Origin: Deltaproteobacteria bacterium
Lineage (GTDB): Bacteria > Desulfobacterota > Desulfobulbia > Desulfobulbales > Desulfurivibrionaceae
Length of the DNA stretch: 64,000 nucleotides
Reading direction: 5' to 3'
Assembly (NCBI GenBank): GCA_021802645.1
Contig: JAJZRO010000009.1
Location: 27,270 to 91,269 of the forward strand
Shown: piece after piece, positions 21,874-30,711 of the stretch
Position numbering within the stretch: position 1 is the first letter of the stretch
Layout of the letters: the number at the start of each line of letters is the position of its first letter
Made by a program: the position numbers and the translations under genes
The notes under the pieces: model-generated
Database searches by the model: none
What the model was told of the DNA's origin: nothing
The model's input: the letters and a program-made list of their open reading frames with translations, nothing else

Positions 21874-23576
21874 TGACACACTCCGCAACGCCGGCATCGC
21901 GTTACCTCGCAGCGAGGAGTCGCCTTGGCCGCCAGCGCCCGCTGATATTCCGCCCACAGATAATCGCGCCGGATGCCGTGATCGATAGTCTCCCAAGGGA
22001 ACAACTCGTCCCGCGGCCGTTGGCGGGAGGCATAGAACTCCGGCGTGAGGCCTCTGGCCGCCAGCGCCTGTTGCCAGGAACGACCGCTTACCAGGGCATC
22101 GCCAAACGCAAGCCCCAATCGCCGATCACCTCGGGCCAGCACTGCCTGCAAAAGGGCGCTGGCCGGCGGGTCGGCGGCCAGACGCACGTTGGGTTCGCGG
22201 CCCAAATCCCTGCGCAGGAATTGTAGACCATTTTTGAGCGCTGTCAATGCGGCAAAGGGGTGGTACTGAAAAGGGGTCCAGGGTTTGGGCACGAAGCTGC
22301 TGACACTCACGGTGATATTGGCGAGCCGCCCCTTGGGCCGGCCCACGGCGAGAAGCTCTGCCTTGACCTCCCTGACCAGAGCCGCCATCTCGGCCAGATC
22401 ATCGGCGGTTTCAGTCGGCAGGCCGAGCATGAAATAAAGCTTGAGCTGGCTGATGTTCTGCTCGGCCAAGGTACGCGCCGCCGTCAGGACCTCTTCCCGG
22501 GTAATCCCCTTGTTGATCACCCGGCGCAGCCGCTCCGATGGGCCGTCCGGGGCAATGGTCGCGGTCTTGATGCCGCTCTTGCCGAGCAGGGTCACCAATT
22601 CCGGACCCAGGGCGTCGGCCCGCAGCGAGGAAAAGGAGAGGGCGCACCCCTCGGCATCCAGTTGCCCACTGATCCTGGCCAGGTCCGCCGGACGCGCCAT
22701 CTCCATGCCCAGGAGCCCGACCCGGCAGATGTCGGCGGGCCGTTCCCGCAGGGCGGCCAGGATCGCCTCCGCATTCCACAGCCGCGGCGGCCGGTAGACA
22801 AACCCGGCGGCGCAGAAGCGGCAGCCACGGCTGCATCCCCGTCCCAGCTCGGTAAGGAAGAGGTCGGCAAACTCCGCCTGCGGCGACAAAAGCCGCGAAT
22901 GCCCGGCCACGACCGCCTCCGACAGCACCACCTTGCGTACCCGCTTCGGCAATCCTTCGGCTACCTTTACCTCCGCCAGGGTGCCGTCGGGATGATACGC
23001 AGGGGCATAAAAGCGGGGGGCATAGCAGCCCGCGACGGTGGTGGCGAGATCGCGCAGCAGACCGGCGCGGTCGGGGCGTGGGCGTTGCTCGACCAGGGCA
23101 TCGAGAATCGTCGGCAGGACCGGTTCCGCCTCGCCCACCACAAAAAGATCGGTGAAGGGCGCAAGCGGCTCGGGATTCATGAAGGCGAGTACCCCGCCGC
23201 CGATGACCAGCGGGGCAGCCTCGCCGCGTTCGGCGGCCAACAATGGCGCTCCGCTCTCGGCCAGCATGGCGAGCAGGTTGAGGAAATCCGCCTCGAAAGA
23301 AGCGGTATAGAGGATGACGGGAAAATCCCGCAGGGGGCGGCGGGATTCACAGGAAAGGAGCGGGAGGCCGAGTGGGGGCAGGAAGAAACGTTCGCAGACA
23401 ATGCCGGGGTGCTGGTTGGCGAGGTGGTAAACGAGCTGAAAGCCGAGGTTCGAGGCGCCGATCCCGTAACGGTTTGGGAAGAGCAGCGCCACCGGCAGCC
23501 GACCGGCCCATTTTTTGCGAATGGTGCCGCGCTCCTGGGCGAGAAGGTCCTGGCTGGCCGCCGGTTTATGTCGCAT
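21870..23576 (-). CDS. Radical SAM protein with B12-binding-like N-terminus (TIGR03960-like)
   Basis: A 568-residue protein if started at the ATG at 23574-23576; a TTG at 23639 would add 21 residues. The N-terminal half resembles a cobalamin-binding fold (VIGGGVLAFMNPEPLAPFTD, FVVGEAEPVL). The radical SAM cluster motif is CSRGCRFC (Cys248, 252, 255) in LGRGCSRGCRFCAAGFVYRP, which matches the uncharacterised fused radical SAM family TIGR03960 as I recall it. The C-terminus has extra cysteines (CEVTRCRRCGVCQ). It lies directly behind ftsZ and is coupled to the histidine kinase. The substrate is unknown; tRNA or rRNA modification is one possibility. Confidence 0.82.
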   Translation of the reverse strand: MRHKPAASQDLLAQERGTIRKKWAGRLPVALLFPNRYGIGASNLGFQLVYHLANQHPGIVCERFFLPPLGLPLLSCESRRPLRDFPVILYTASFEADFLNLLAMLAESGAPLLAAERGEAAPLVIGGGVLAFMNPEPLAPFTDLFVVGEAEPVLPTILDALVEQRPRPDRAGLLRDLATTVAGCYAPRFYAPAYHPDGTLAEVKVAEGLPKRVRKVVLSEAVVAGHSRLLSPQAEFADLFLTELGRGCSRGCRFCAAGFVYRPPRLWNAEAILAALRERPADICRVGLLGMEMARPADLARISGQLDAEGCALSFSSLRADALGPELVTLLGKSGIKTATIAPDGPSERLRRVINKGITREEVLTAARTLAEQNISQLKLYFMLGLPTETADDLAEMAALVREVKAELLAVGRPKGRLANITVSVSSFVPKPWTPFQYHPFAALTALKNGLQFLRRDLGREPNVRLAADPPASALLQAVLARGDRRLGLAFGDALVSGRSWQQALAARGLTPEFYASRQRPRDELFPWETIDHGIRRDYLWAEYQRALAAKATPRCEVTRCRRCGVCQ

Positions 23577-23648
23577 GGGGCGTGCCGTGGCCGCGACGAA
23601 CGGTGGGGCGACCCCATCCGCCGCGGCCAACAGCCTCAATCGGGAAGA

Positions 23649-24815
23649 TTAACTCTCGTTCTTGCGCAGAAAGGTCGGCCGGTCAAAGTCATCCTCGTTG
23701 AGGATGGCGCTCGGCATCCGGCGCTGGCAGCCAGCCGCCACGCCGCCGTTGGCCGCCACCGCCTCCCGCCCTTTGAAGGGCAGATTCTGGGCCTTGACCT
23801 CGCGTTTGGGGATGAGCATCGGCCGCACCTTTTCGGTCGCCTCCTCCAGTCCCTCCACGGTGCGGATGCCGGTCGCGATCACGGTCACCCGCAGCTCCTC
23901 GCCCAGGTTGTCGTCGAAGATGACGCCGAGGATGATGTTGGCGTCCTCGTGGACCTCTTCGTAAATCTTGGTGGTTGCCTGGGTTACCTCGGCCATGGTC
24001 AGGGTGTCCTGGCGGGCCGAGATATTCACCAGCACGCCGCGGGCGCCGTCGATGCTGATGTCCTGGAGTAAGGGGCTGGCAATGGCCATGGTCACCGCCT
24101 CCACCGCCCGGTTGTCGCCCACGCCCTGACCGGCACCCATGAGGGCCGGCCCCATCTCGTTCATGACGGTGCGGACGTCGGCAAAGTCGGGGTTGATGTA
24201 ACCGGGGAGGTTGATGAGGTCGGTAATGCCCTTGACCGCCTGGACCAGCACGTCGTCGGCCATCTTCATGCCGTCGATGAAGCGGGTGCCCTTCTGGGCG
24301 AGCGAGATGAGACGATCGTTCGGGATGGTGATGATGGTGTCCACATGCTCGCTCAATTCCTTCCAGCCCGCCTCGGCGTTCTTCATCCGGGTGCGGCCCT
24401 CGAAGGCAAAGGGCTTGGTGACGACACCCACGGTGAGCGCCCCCAGCTCCTTGGCCACCCGCGCCACCACCGGGGCAGCGCCGGTACCGGTGCCGCCGCC
24501 CATGCCGGCGGTGACAAAGACCATGTCGCTGTCTTGCAACAGCTTCTTGATCTCCTCGATGGATTCCTCCGCCGCCGCCCGACCCACGTCGGGATTGGCG
24601 CCAGCACCGAGTCCCTTCGACACTACCGGCCCGAGCTGCAGCCGGATATCGGCCTTGGATTGCTCCAGGGCCTGCATGTCGGTGTTACCGGCGATGAACT
24701 CCACGCCGAGGAGATTGCTCTCCACCATGGTGTTGACCGCGTTGCCGCCGCCGCCACCGACCCCGAACACCTTGATCTTTGCCCGCGATTGTGATTCTGC
24801 CAGTTTGAACGACAT
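23649..24815 (-). CDS. ftsZ: Cell division protein FtsZ
   Basis: Tubulin-like GTPase that forms the division ring, 388 residues. The tubulin signature GMGGGTGTGAAPVVARVAKE, the KVFGVGGGGGNAVNTM N-terminus and the T7 loop region NLPGYINPDFADVRTVM are intact. A short linker leads to the conserved C-terminal peptide DDFDRPTFLRK, which binds FtsA and other partners. It is the last gene of the dcw cluster proper, 74 bases after ftsA. So the ring itself should be normal even though the FtsI and FtsW slots are altered. Confidence 0.99.
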   Translation of the reverse strand: MSFKLAESQSRAKIKVFGVGGGGGNAVNTMVESNLLGVEFIAGNTDMQALEQSKADIRLQLGPVVSKGLGAGANPDVGRAAAEESIEEIKKLLQDSDMVFVTAGMGGGTGTGAAPVVARVAKELGALTVGVVTKPFAFEGRTRMKNAEAGWKELSEHVDTIITIPNDRLISLAQKGTRFIDGMKMADDVLVQAVKGITDLINLPGYINPDFADVRTVMNEMGPALMGAGQGVGDNRAVEAVTMAIASPLLQDISIDGARGVLVNISARQDTLTMAEVTQATTKIYEEVHEDANIILGVIFDDNLGEELRVTVIATGIRTVEGLEEATEKVRPMLIPKREVKAQNLPFKGREAVAANGGVAAGCQRRMPSAILNEDDFDRPTFLRKNES

Positions 24816-24889
24816 AATGCTTGCTCCCCGTTATGTTCCTGCCACCCGGCACCCGACTGCCGGTATCGCCCCGTTGCCTCAGTAAATTG

Positions 24890-26122
24890 CTAAATCATGT
24901 TTTTAAACCAGTCCTTCATACGGCCGGCCACCCGGCCGACGACGCCACTGCCCTTGCTTCTGAGTCCCATCGTTGGTTCGTGCCGCATGCCGTAAATCAC
25001 CAACCCCACCCCGGTGGCCCATTGCGGCGAGTTGACCACATCCGCCACCCCGCCAATGTTCTCGGGATAGCCGACCCGCACCGGCAGGTCGAAAATCTGC
25101 TCGGCCAGATCCTCCATGTTGGCCAGCAGCGAGGTGCCGCCGGTCAAGACCATGCCGGAGTTGGCCACCTCCTTGAAACGGGATTCCACCAGTTCCTGGT
25201 TGACGAGGGTCAGCATCTCCTCGACCCGCGGTTCCAGGATCTCGCCCATCACCCGACGCGAAAGCTTGCGCGACTTGCGGCCGCCCACACTCGGCACCTC
25301 GATGATCTGGTCCTTGTCGATCATCGAGGCGAGCGCGCAACCGTATTCCTCCTTGAGCCGCTCCGCCTCCTTCACCGGGGTGCGCAGTCCGACCGACAGA
25401 TCGTTGGTCAGGTTGTGGCCGCCCAACCCCAGCACAAAGGTGTGCTTGATGGTGCCGCCGGAAAAGACCGCCAGGTCCGAGGTGCCGCCGCCGATGTCGA
25501 GCAACCCCACGCCCAGTTCCATCTCCTCCCTGGTCAGCACCGCCTCGGCCGAGGCCAGCGGTTCGAGCACCACATCGGCAACCTCGAGGCCGGCGCGATT
25601 GCAGCACTTGATGATGTTGTGCACCGCGGTGACCGAACCGGTGACGATGTGCACGTCCGCCTCCAACCGCACCCCGGTCATGCCGATGGGGTCCTGGATG
25701 TCGGGCTGGCCGTCCACCATGAACTCCTGCGGCAGCACATGGATGATCTCCTGATCCGGCGGGATCGGCACCGCCCGCGCGGCATCCACCACCCGCTCGA
25801 TGTCGTCCTGGCGGATCTCCGGGTGCTTGATGGCGATGAGGCCATGGCTGTTGAAGCCCTTGATGTGGCTGCCGGCGATGCCGACATAGACCGTGCCGAT
25901 CTCGCAGCCAGCCATGCGTTCCGCCTCCTCCACCGCCTGGCGGATGGACTCCACCGTGCTTTCGATGTTCACCACCACCCCACGCCGCAGCCCCACCGAA
26001 GGATGCCGGCCGATGCCGATGACATCGACCCGGCCCTCATGAATCTCGCCCACCACCGCGCAGATCTTGGTGGTACCGATATCGAGACCGACAATCAATT
26101 CGCCCCGTTCACCGCTTGCCAT
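24890..26122 (-). CDS. ftsA: Cell division protein FtsA
   Basis: Actin-like ATPase of 410 residues that tethers FtsZ to the membrane. The phosphate-1 motif LIVGLDIGTTKICAVVGEIH, the adenosine-region GLLDIGGGTSDLAVFSGGTI and MVLTGGTSLLANMEDLAEQI are clear. The C-terminal amphipathic membrane-targeting helix is present (RVAGRMKDWFKNMI). It lies between ftsQ and ftsZ in the usual order. Confidence 0.98.
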   Translation of the reverse strand: MASGERGELIVGLDIGTTKICAVVGEIHEGRVDVIGIGRHPSVGLRRGVVVNIESTVESIRQAVEEAERMAGCEIGTVYVGIAGSHIKGFNSHGLIAIKHPEIRQDDIERVVDAARAVPIPPDQEIIHVLPQEFMVDGQPDIQDPIGMTGVRLEADVHIVTGSVTAVHNIIKCCNRAGLEVADVVLEPLASAEAVLTREEMELGVGLLDIGGGTSDLAVFSGGTIKHTFVLGLGGHNLTNDLSVGLRTPVKEAERLKEEYGCALASMIDKDQIIEVPSVGGRKSRKLSRRVMGEILEPRVEEMLTLVNQELVESRFKEVANSGMVLTGGTSLLANMEDLAEQIFDLPVRVGYPENIGGVADVVNSPQWATGVGLVIYGMRHEPTMGLRSKGSGVVGRVAGRMKDWFKNMI

Positions 26123-26147
26123 TGCCCACTCTACCTCGTAAAAAACG

Positions 26148-26969
26148 TTACACTGCGTGCGTCAAGCCGACCAGCACCTTATCCGGCAGGTAGTCCATGC
26201 GGATATAGGCGGTGGCGGCAAACTCGTTTTCCTTGTACAGCCGACCCAATACCCGGGCCAGCCGGCTATACTTGGTCGCCATCTCGCCCTTGCCCAGAAA
26301 GATAGGGAAAGGCCGGTCCACCAGGAAGAGGACCAACGACCCGGTCGGCTCCAGGTGGATCTCCGAAATGCTCTGGCCCGGCAGCATGGTATTGCCAAGG
26401 CCGGCCAGCCGAATGAATTGCAGCGCCTCGCCCAGCGGCGTGCCTTTGCCTCCCTGCGGTGACGGTTCGCGACTGAACCCCGTAATCACCGGATAATCCA
26501 TATCCTCGGGGGGCAGCACCTTGGCAAAGGCCACCCCGTTCCGGTCGAGATAAAAGAGGCCCTCTTTGAGGCTGGTCAATGCCACCGGCACCCGTTCCCG
26601 GATGGTGATCTGCAGCCGGTTGGGCCAGCTGCGATCGACCTCGGCCGCCTCGACCCACTCCAGACTCTCGATCCGGCTCTTCACCTCGTCCAGGTCCAGG
26701 GCGAGCAGGTTGGTATGAACATCCACCCCGCTCTGTTCCAGTACCTGATTCTTGGTCACCCGCTGCCCGCCCTGGATGCGGATCGCGGTCACCTGGAAGA
26801 ACTCCGAGCGTTCCAGCGCCTTGAACATGAGAAAACTGCCGACCCCAATGGCGGCCAGCACCAGGCAGAAGCCGAGGCCGAGGATGATCAGCTTGTGACG
26901 CAGTCCCATCCCCGCCGAATTCTTCGGCGACTGCCCGAGGCGTTGCTTGACCGGTTTCTTCTTACCCAC
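26148..26969 (-). CDS. ftsQ: Cell division protein FtsQ
   Basis: Bitopic division protein of 273 residues. A basic cytoplasmic tail is followed by one membrane helix (LIILGLGFCLVLAAIGVGSF, about 28-47), a POTRA domain (FQVTAIRIQGGQRVTKNQVL) and the FtsQ/DivIB beta domain. It normally joins FtsL and FtsB to regulate FtsWI. The start overlaps the murB stop by eight bases, so no ddl gene intervenes. Confidence 0.95.
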   Translation of the reverse strand: MGKKKPVKQRLGQSPKNSAGMGLRHKLIILGLGFCLVLAAIGVGSFLMFKALERSEFFQVTAIRIQGGQRVTKNQVLEQSGVDVHTNLLALDLDEVKSRIESLEWVEAAEVDRSWPNRLQITIRERVPVALTSLKEGLFYLDRNGVAFAKVLPPEDMDYPVITGFSREPSPQGGKGTPLGEALQFIRLAGLGNTMLPGQSISEIHLEPTGSLVLFLVDRPFPIFLGKGEMATKYSRLARVLGRLYKENEFAATAYIRMDYLPDKVLVGLTHAV

Positions 26970-27966
26970 GGCGCCGCTCCTCAGGATTTACGGCAAAATC
27001 GCCCAGCAGATGGACCTCGGGTTCAAGGCGCACGCCGAAGCGGGCCGCCACCTCGTCCTGCACCAACCGCATCAACGCCACCAGCTCGGCAGCGGTGGCG
27101 TTGCCGGTGTTGACCAGAAAGTTGGCATGCACCGGCGAGACCATGGCCCCCCCGACGGTGGTGCCCTTGAGGCCCGCCTGTTCGATCAGGCGGCCGGCGG
27201 CATCGCCCGGCGGGTTCTTAAAGAAAGAACCGGCATTAGCCACGCCCTTTGGCTGCTTGGCCTTGCGGGCCGCGACATGGGCGGCCATCTTTTCTTCGAT
27301 CTCGCGGCCGCTCCCGGTCGGCAGGGCAAAGAGACCGGCCACGATGACGGTCTCCGGCGCCAACTCGAAATGCCGGTATGAAAAACGCAACTCCTGACGC
27401 GGAACCCGACGCAGAACGCCGCCAGCATCGAGCAGTTCCACGGCGCTGAGCCGCCCCGCGACTTCTTCGCCCCAGGCGCCGGCATTCATCGCCAGAGCCC
27501 CACCGACGCTGCCAGGGATGCCGGCCAGAAATTCCAGGCCCGCCAGCCCTTGGGCTGCGCACCACTGGAGCAGAGGGGCAAGGCCGCAGCCGGCCTCGAC
27601 CCGTACAATGCTCTTCCCTTCGTCGTTAGCCTCGCGGCCGATGGCGCCGAAACGGCGGTCGAGCACGATCACCATCCCTTCATAGCCGCGGTCGGAGGCC
27701 AGCAGGTTGCTGCCGCGCCCGATCACCCGCCAGGGCACGTCGTGGCTGCGGAGCAGGGCGAGAAGCGAAACCAACTCGGCGGTGCTGGCCGGCATGGCCA
27801 CCGCGGCAGCGGGGCCGCCGACCTTGAGCGTGGTGAAGCCGGCCAAAGGCGCGTCCCAGAGGAGCGCTCCCGGCCATTGCTTGGCCACTGCCTGTCGCCA
27901 ACCACTTTGCTCAGCCAACGGCCACTCCGTCAGGTTGGATTCGTATGCCCGGCATGCAAGCCCCAT
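26962..27966 (-). CDS. murB: UDP-N-acetylenolpyruvoylglucosamine reductase
   Basis: MurB of 334 residues, which reduces UDP-GlcNAc-enolpyruvate to UDP-MurNAc with FAD and NADPH. I place the start at the ATG 27964-27966 (MGLACRAYESNLTEW), just 24 bases past the murC stop. The reading frame is open much further upstream, but that part overlaps murC antiphase and has no homology. FAD-binding TTLKVGGPAAAVAMP, VIGRGSNLL, FLAGIPGSVGGALAMNAGAW, and the C-terminal GSFFKNPPGDAAGRLIEQAG followed by VSPVHANFLVN are present. Confidence 0.96.
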   Translation of the reverse strand: MGLACRAYESNLTEWPLAEQSGWRQAVAKQWPGALLWDAPLAGFTTLKVGGPAAAVAMPASTAELVSLLALLRSHDVPWRVIGRGSNLLASDRGYEGMVIVLDRRFGAIGREANDEGKSIVRVEAGCGLAPLLQWCAAQGLAGLEFLAGIPGSVGGALAMNAGAWGEEVAGRLSAVELLDAGGVLRRVPRQELRFSYRHFELAPETVIVAGLFALPTGSGREIEEKMAAHVAARKAKQPKGVANAGSFFKNPPGDAAGRLIEQAGLKGTTVGGAMVSPVHANFLVNTGNATAAELVALMRLVQDEVAARFGVRLEPEVHLLGDFAVNPEERRRG

Positions 27967-27989
27967 GGATTCGTCCCGCCAGCCGCTCC

Positions 27990-29381
27990 TTACGCGGCCG
28001 CATCCTGGCGTTCCAGTTCCACCAGCAACTCTTCGCCGACCCGGTAGATACTGCCGGCCCCCAGGGTCAACACCACGTCGCCGCGCTTCAACAGCGGCTG
28101 CACCGCCGTCGCCATCCCTCCCAAGGTCGGCACATACTCGACAAACTTCTGGCCATGCTGCTTGATCCCGTCCCGGAGCGACTCGGCCGTCACCCCTTCG
28201 ATGGGCGCCTCGCTGGCGGCGTAGATCTCGGTGAGCAGCAAGAGGTCCGCATCGTGGAAGGCGGTGCAGAACTCCTTGAACAACCCGGCGGTCCGGGTGT
28301 AACGATGCGGCTGGAAAAGCACCACCAACCGGCGCTTGGGCCAGGCGCTCCGCAGGGCGGCCAAGGTGGCGCGAATCTCGGTGGGGTGATGGCCGTAGTC
28401 GTCCATCACCGTGATGCCGTGCGACTCGCCCTTCACCTGCAACCGCCGCTGCACGCCGGTGAAGCTGCCCAGCGCCCTGCTGATGGTGGCGAAAGGTATT
28501 TCCAATTCCAAGCCCAGGGCAATGGCGGCCAAGGCGTTGTAAACGTTGTGCTGGCCCGGCACCAGCAGCGAGACCTTGCCGAGCAGGATGCCATGTTGCC
28601 ACACCTCGAAGCGGTTGATGAAACCCTGGCCCTTGACGTCACGAGCCTGAATGTCCGCCTGACTGGTGAAGCCGTAGGTCAGGGTGCGTTTCTTGATCTC
28701 CGGCAGCAGCGAGGCGACGTGTGGGTCGTCGAGGCAGAGGATGGCGGCGCCGTAAAAAGGAATCTTGTTGATGAACTCGAGGAAGGCGGCCTTCACCGCC
28801 TCGATGTCGGCGTAATGGTCCACATGCTCGAAGTCGATGTTGGTGACGATCTCCAGCACCGGCGACAGTTTGATGAAGGAGCCGTCCGACTCGTCCGCCT
28901 CGGCCACCAGAAAATCCCCGGCCCCCAACTTGGCGTTGGTGCCCAGGCTGTTGACCTTGCCGCCGATCACCACCGTCGGGTCGAGCCCGGCCTCGGCCAG
29001 CAGCCAGCCCACCATCGAGGTGGTGGTGGTCTTGCCGTGGCTGCCCGCCACCGCGATGCCATAGGCCTGGAGCCGCATGAGCTCGGCCAGCATCTCGGCG
29101 CGTGGGATGATCGGCACGTGGGCCTCACGGGCCGCGAGTACCTCGGGGTTGTCGCGCTTCACCGCCGAGGAGGTGACCACCACGTCGGCGCCCTCGACCC
29201 AGGCGGCATCATGGCCGAGATGGATGGTGCCGCCCAGGCCGGCAAGGCGCCGGGTGATCTCCGACTCGCGCAGGTCCGAACCGCTGACCCGGTAGCCCAG
29301 GTTGAGGAGCAGCTCGGCGATGCCGCTCATGCCGATGCCGCCGATGCCGACGAAGTGGATGCGCTGGTTCTTGCGGTACAT
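27990..29381 (-). CDS. murC: UDP-N-acetylmuramate--L-alanine ligase
   Basis: MurC of 463 residues, the first Mur ligase, which adds L-Ala to UDP-MurNAc with ATP. The start is the ATG at 29379-29381 ([20 protein letters not shown]) with a GAAGGAA ribosome site; the frame is open further upstream inside murG without homology. The ATP loop [30 protein letters not shown] and [14 protein letters not shown] are intact. It lies 19 bases after murG. Confidence 0.98.
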   Translation of the reverse strand: MYRKNQRIHFVGIGGIGMSGIAELLLNLGYRVSGSDLRESEITRRLAGLGGTIHLGHDAAWVEGADVVVTSSAVKRDNPEVLAAREAHVPIIPRAEMLAELMRLQAYGIAVAGSHGKTTTTSMVGWLLAEAGLDPTVVIGGKVNSLGTNAKLGAGDFLVAEADESDGSFIKLSPVLEIVTNIDFEHVDHYADIEAVKAAFLEFINKIPFYGAAILCLDDPHVASLLPEIKKRTLTYGFTSQADIQARDVKGQGFINRFEVWQHGILLGKVSLLVPGQHNVYNALAAIALGLELEIPFATISRALGSFTGVQRRLQVKGESHGITVMDDYGHHPTEIRATLAALRSAWPKRRLVVLFQPHRYTRTAGLFKEFCTAFHDADLLLLTEIYAASEAPIEGVTAESLRDGIKQHGQKFVEYVPTLGGMATAVQPLLKRGDVVLTLGAGSIYRVGEELLVELERQDAAA

Positions 29382-29400
29382 GTTCCGTTGGTTCCTTCGT

Positions 29401-30477
29401 TCAGGCGCCTGCCAGCGCCAGACATTCGTTGATGATGGTCTCGGTGGCCGCCGGTCGGCCCAGTTCCTTGGCCCGCGCCGCCATCTCCTGCCGACGCGCC
29501 TCCTTGGCCAGCAAATCACCCAGCAGGACGGCGAGTTTCGTGCTGTCCAGGTTGATCTCGTCCGCCATCAGGGCCGCCCCGTGATCCACGAGATAGCGGG
29601 CATTATGGCGCTGGTGGTCGTCCGCCGCGTAGGGGTACGGGATCAGCAGAGACGGCCGGCCGAAGACCGTGATCTCGGCAAGCGTCGTGGCCCCGGCCCG
29701 CGACACGATCAGGTCCGCCTCGGCATAGACCGTTGCCATGTCGCTGATAAACGGCTCCACCCGGGCGGCCACGGCCGCCGCATTATACCCTGCCTGCACC
29801 CATTCGGCATCATGGATACCGGTCTGATGGATGATAGTGAGGCGGTTTTTTTCACTGAGCTGCTCCACTGCCGCCACCATCAATCGGTTCACTGCCCGGG
29901 CGCCTTGGCTGCCGCCGAGCACCAGCACGGTGAGCCGCTCATGCGGTGCGGCTCCCGTCGCTGCCCGCGCCAGCAATTCCCGGCGCACCGGGTTGCCGGT
30001 GAGCCGCACCTTGCCGGCCGGGAAATACCGCTCGCTGCCGGGCAGCGAGACAAAAACCCGATCGACAATCCGTCCCAACAGCCGGTTGGCCAAGCCGGGA
30101 ATGGAATTCTGCTCGTGGATCGCGGTCCGGACGCCCAAAAGCCGCGCCGCCAGCAGGACCGGCCCGGTGACGTAGCCGCCGACCCCGAACACCAGATCGG
30201 GCTTGAATTGCCGCAGCAGTTGCATGGCCCGCCAGACGCTGACCGGGACCTGCAAGAGGGCGCCGAACTGCCGCAGCAGGGTTTTCCCCTTGAGCGCCCG
30301 GCTGGCCAGCGCCACCACCGCAAACGGCTTCTTGGCCAAAGCCTGGTTGTCGAGATGCCGATCGGTCCCGATGAACATCACCTTGCCCTGCGGAAAACGT
30401 TGCAGCATCCCTTCGGCCAGGGCAATCCCCGGAAAGAGATGGCCGCCGGTGCCGCCGCCTGTGATCACCAATCGCAT
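29401..30477 (-). CDS. murG: UDP-GlcNAc:lipid I N-acetylglucosaminyltransferase
   Basis: MurG, 358 residues, transfers GlcNAc to lipid I to make lipid II at the inner membrane face. I prefer the ATG at 30475-30477 ([20 protein letters not shown]), which has AGGTG nine bases upstream; a GTG four codons earlier has no ribosome site. The G-loops [10 protein letters not shown] and [13 protein letters not shown] and the donor-site [16 protein letters not shown] segment ([20 protein letters not shown]) are intact. Its upstream neighbour is the 58-residue ORF and not ftsW. Confidence 0.98.
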   Translation of the reverse strand: MRLVITGGGTGGHLFPGIALAEGMLQRFPQGKVMFIGTDRHLDNQALAKKPFAVVALASRALKGKTLLRQFGALLQVPVSVWRAMQLLRQFKPDLVFGVGGYVTGPVLLAARLLGVRTAIHEQNSIPGLANRLLGRIVDRVFVSLPGSERYFPAGKVRLTGNPVRRELLARAATGAAPHERLTVLVLGGSQGARAVNRLMVAAVEQLSEKNRLTIIHQTGIHDAEWVQAGYNAAAVAARVEPFISDMATVYAEADLIVSRAGATTLAEITVFGRPSLLIPYPYAADDHQRHNARYLVDHGAALMADEINLDSTKLAVLLGDLLAKEARRQEMAARAKELGRPAATETIINECLALAGA

Positions 30478-30504
30478 ACGGTGCCGCACCTAGTTGACTG
30501 CCGT

Positions 30505-30681
30505 TTATTCCACCAGGCGGATACCCTGCTCCAGCCGGTCGAGCTGGAACCGCGCCATGGTCGCCTGATAACAGGTAGGACAATAGCCATGGGACAACCG
30601 CTCTTCATCCTTCGCCTGCCGCCTCTTGATCCACCCCTTCCCGCTCTTGGTCCTGTGGCACACGCAGCACACCGTGGTCAT
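30505..30681 (-). CDS. 58-residue zinc-ribbon-like protein in the ftsW slot
   Basis: Small ORF between murD (30 bases upstream) and murG (27 bases downstream), with a strong GGGGGAAGGA ribosome site before its ATG. It starts MTTVCCVCHRTKSGKGW and ends in EQGIRLVE. Two CxxC pairs (Cys5/Cys8 and Cys34/Cys37) frame a basic middle. The pattern CxxCH-R-TK-G-W followed by LSHGYCPTC resembles the CxxCKKIRDD-G-W and FSHGICPxC element often seen at the end of signalling proteins in Desulfobacterota, here as a free-standing protein. It has no membrane segment and cannot be a remnant of FtsW. The function is unknown; zinc binding is inferred. Confidence 0.78.
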   Translation of the reverse strand: MTTVCCVCHRTKSGKGWIKRRQAKDEERLSHGYCPTCYQATMARFQLDRLEQGIRLVE

Positions 30682-30711
30682 GATCCTTCCCCCTCATGCT
30701 CGCATGACATC

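Noticed and set aside
27967..28602. Open N-terminal extension of murB overlapping murC
   Set aside because: The extension has no MurB homology and runs antiphase inside the murC gene. The true start is the ATG at 27966, right after the murC stop.
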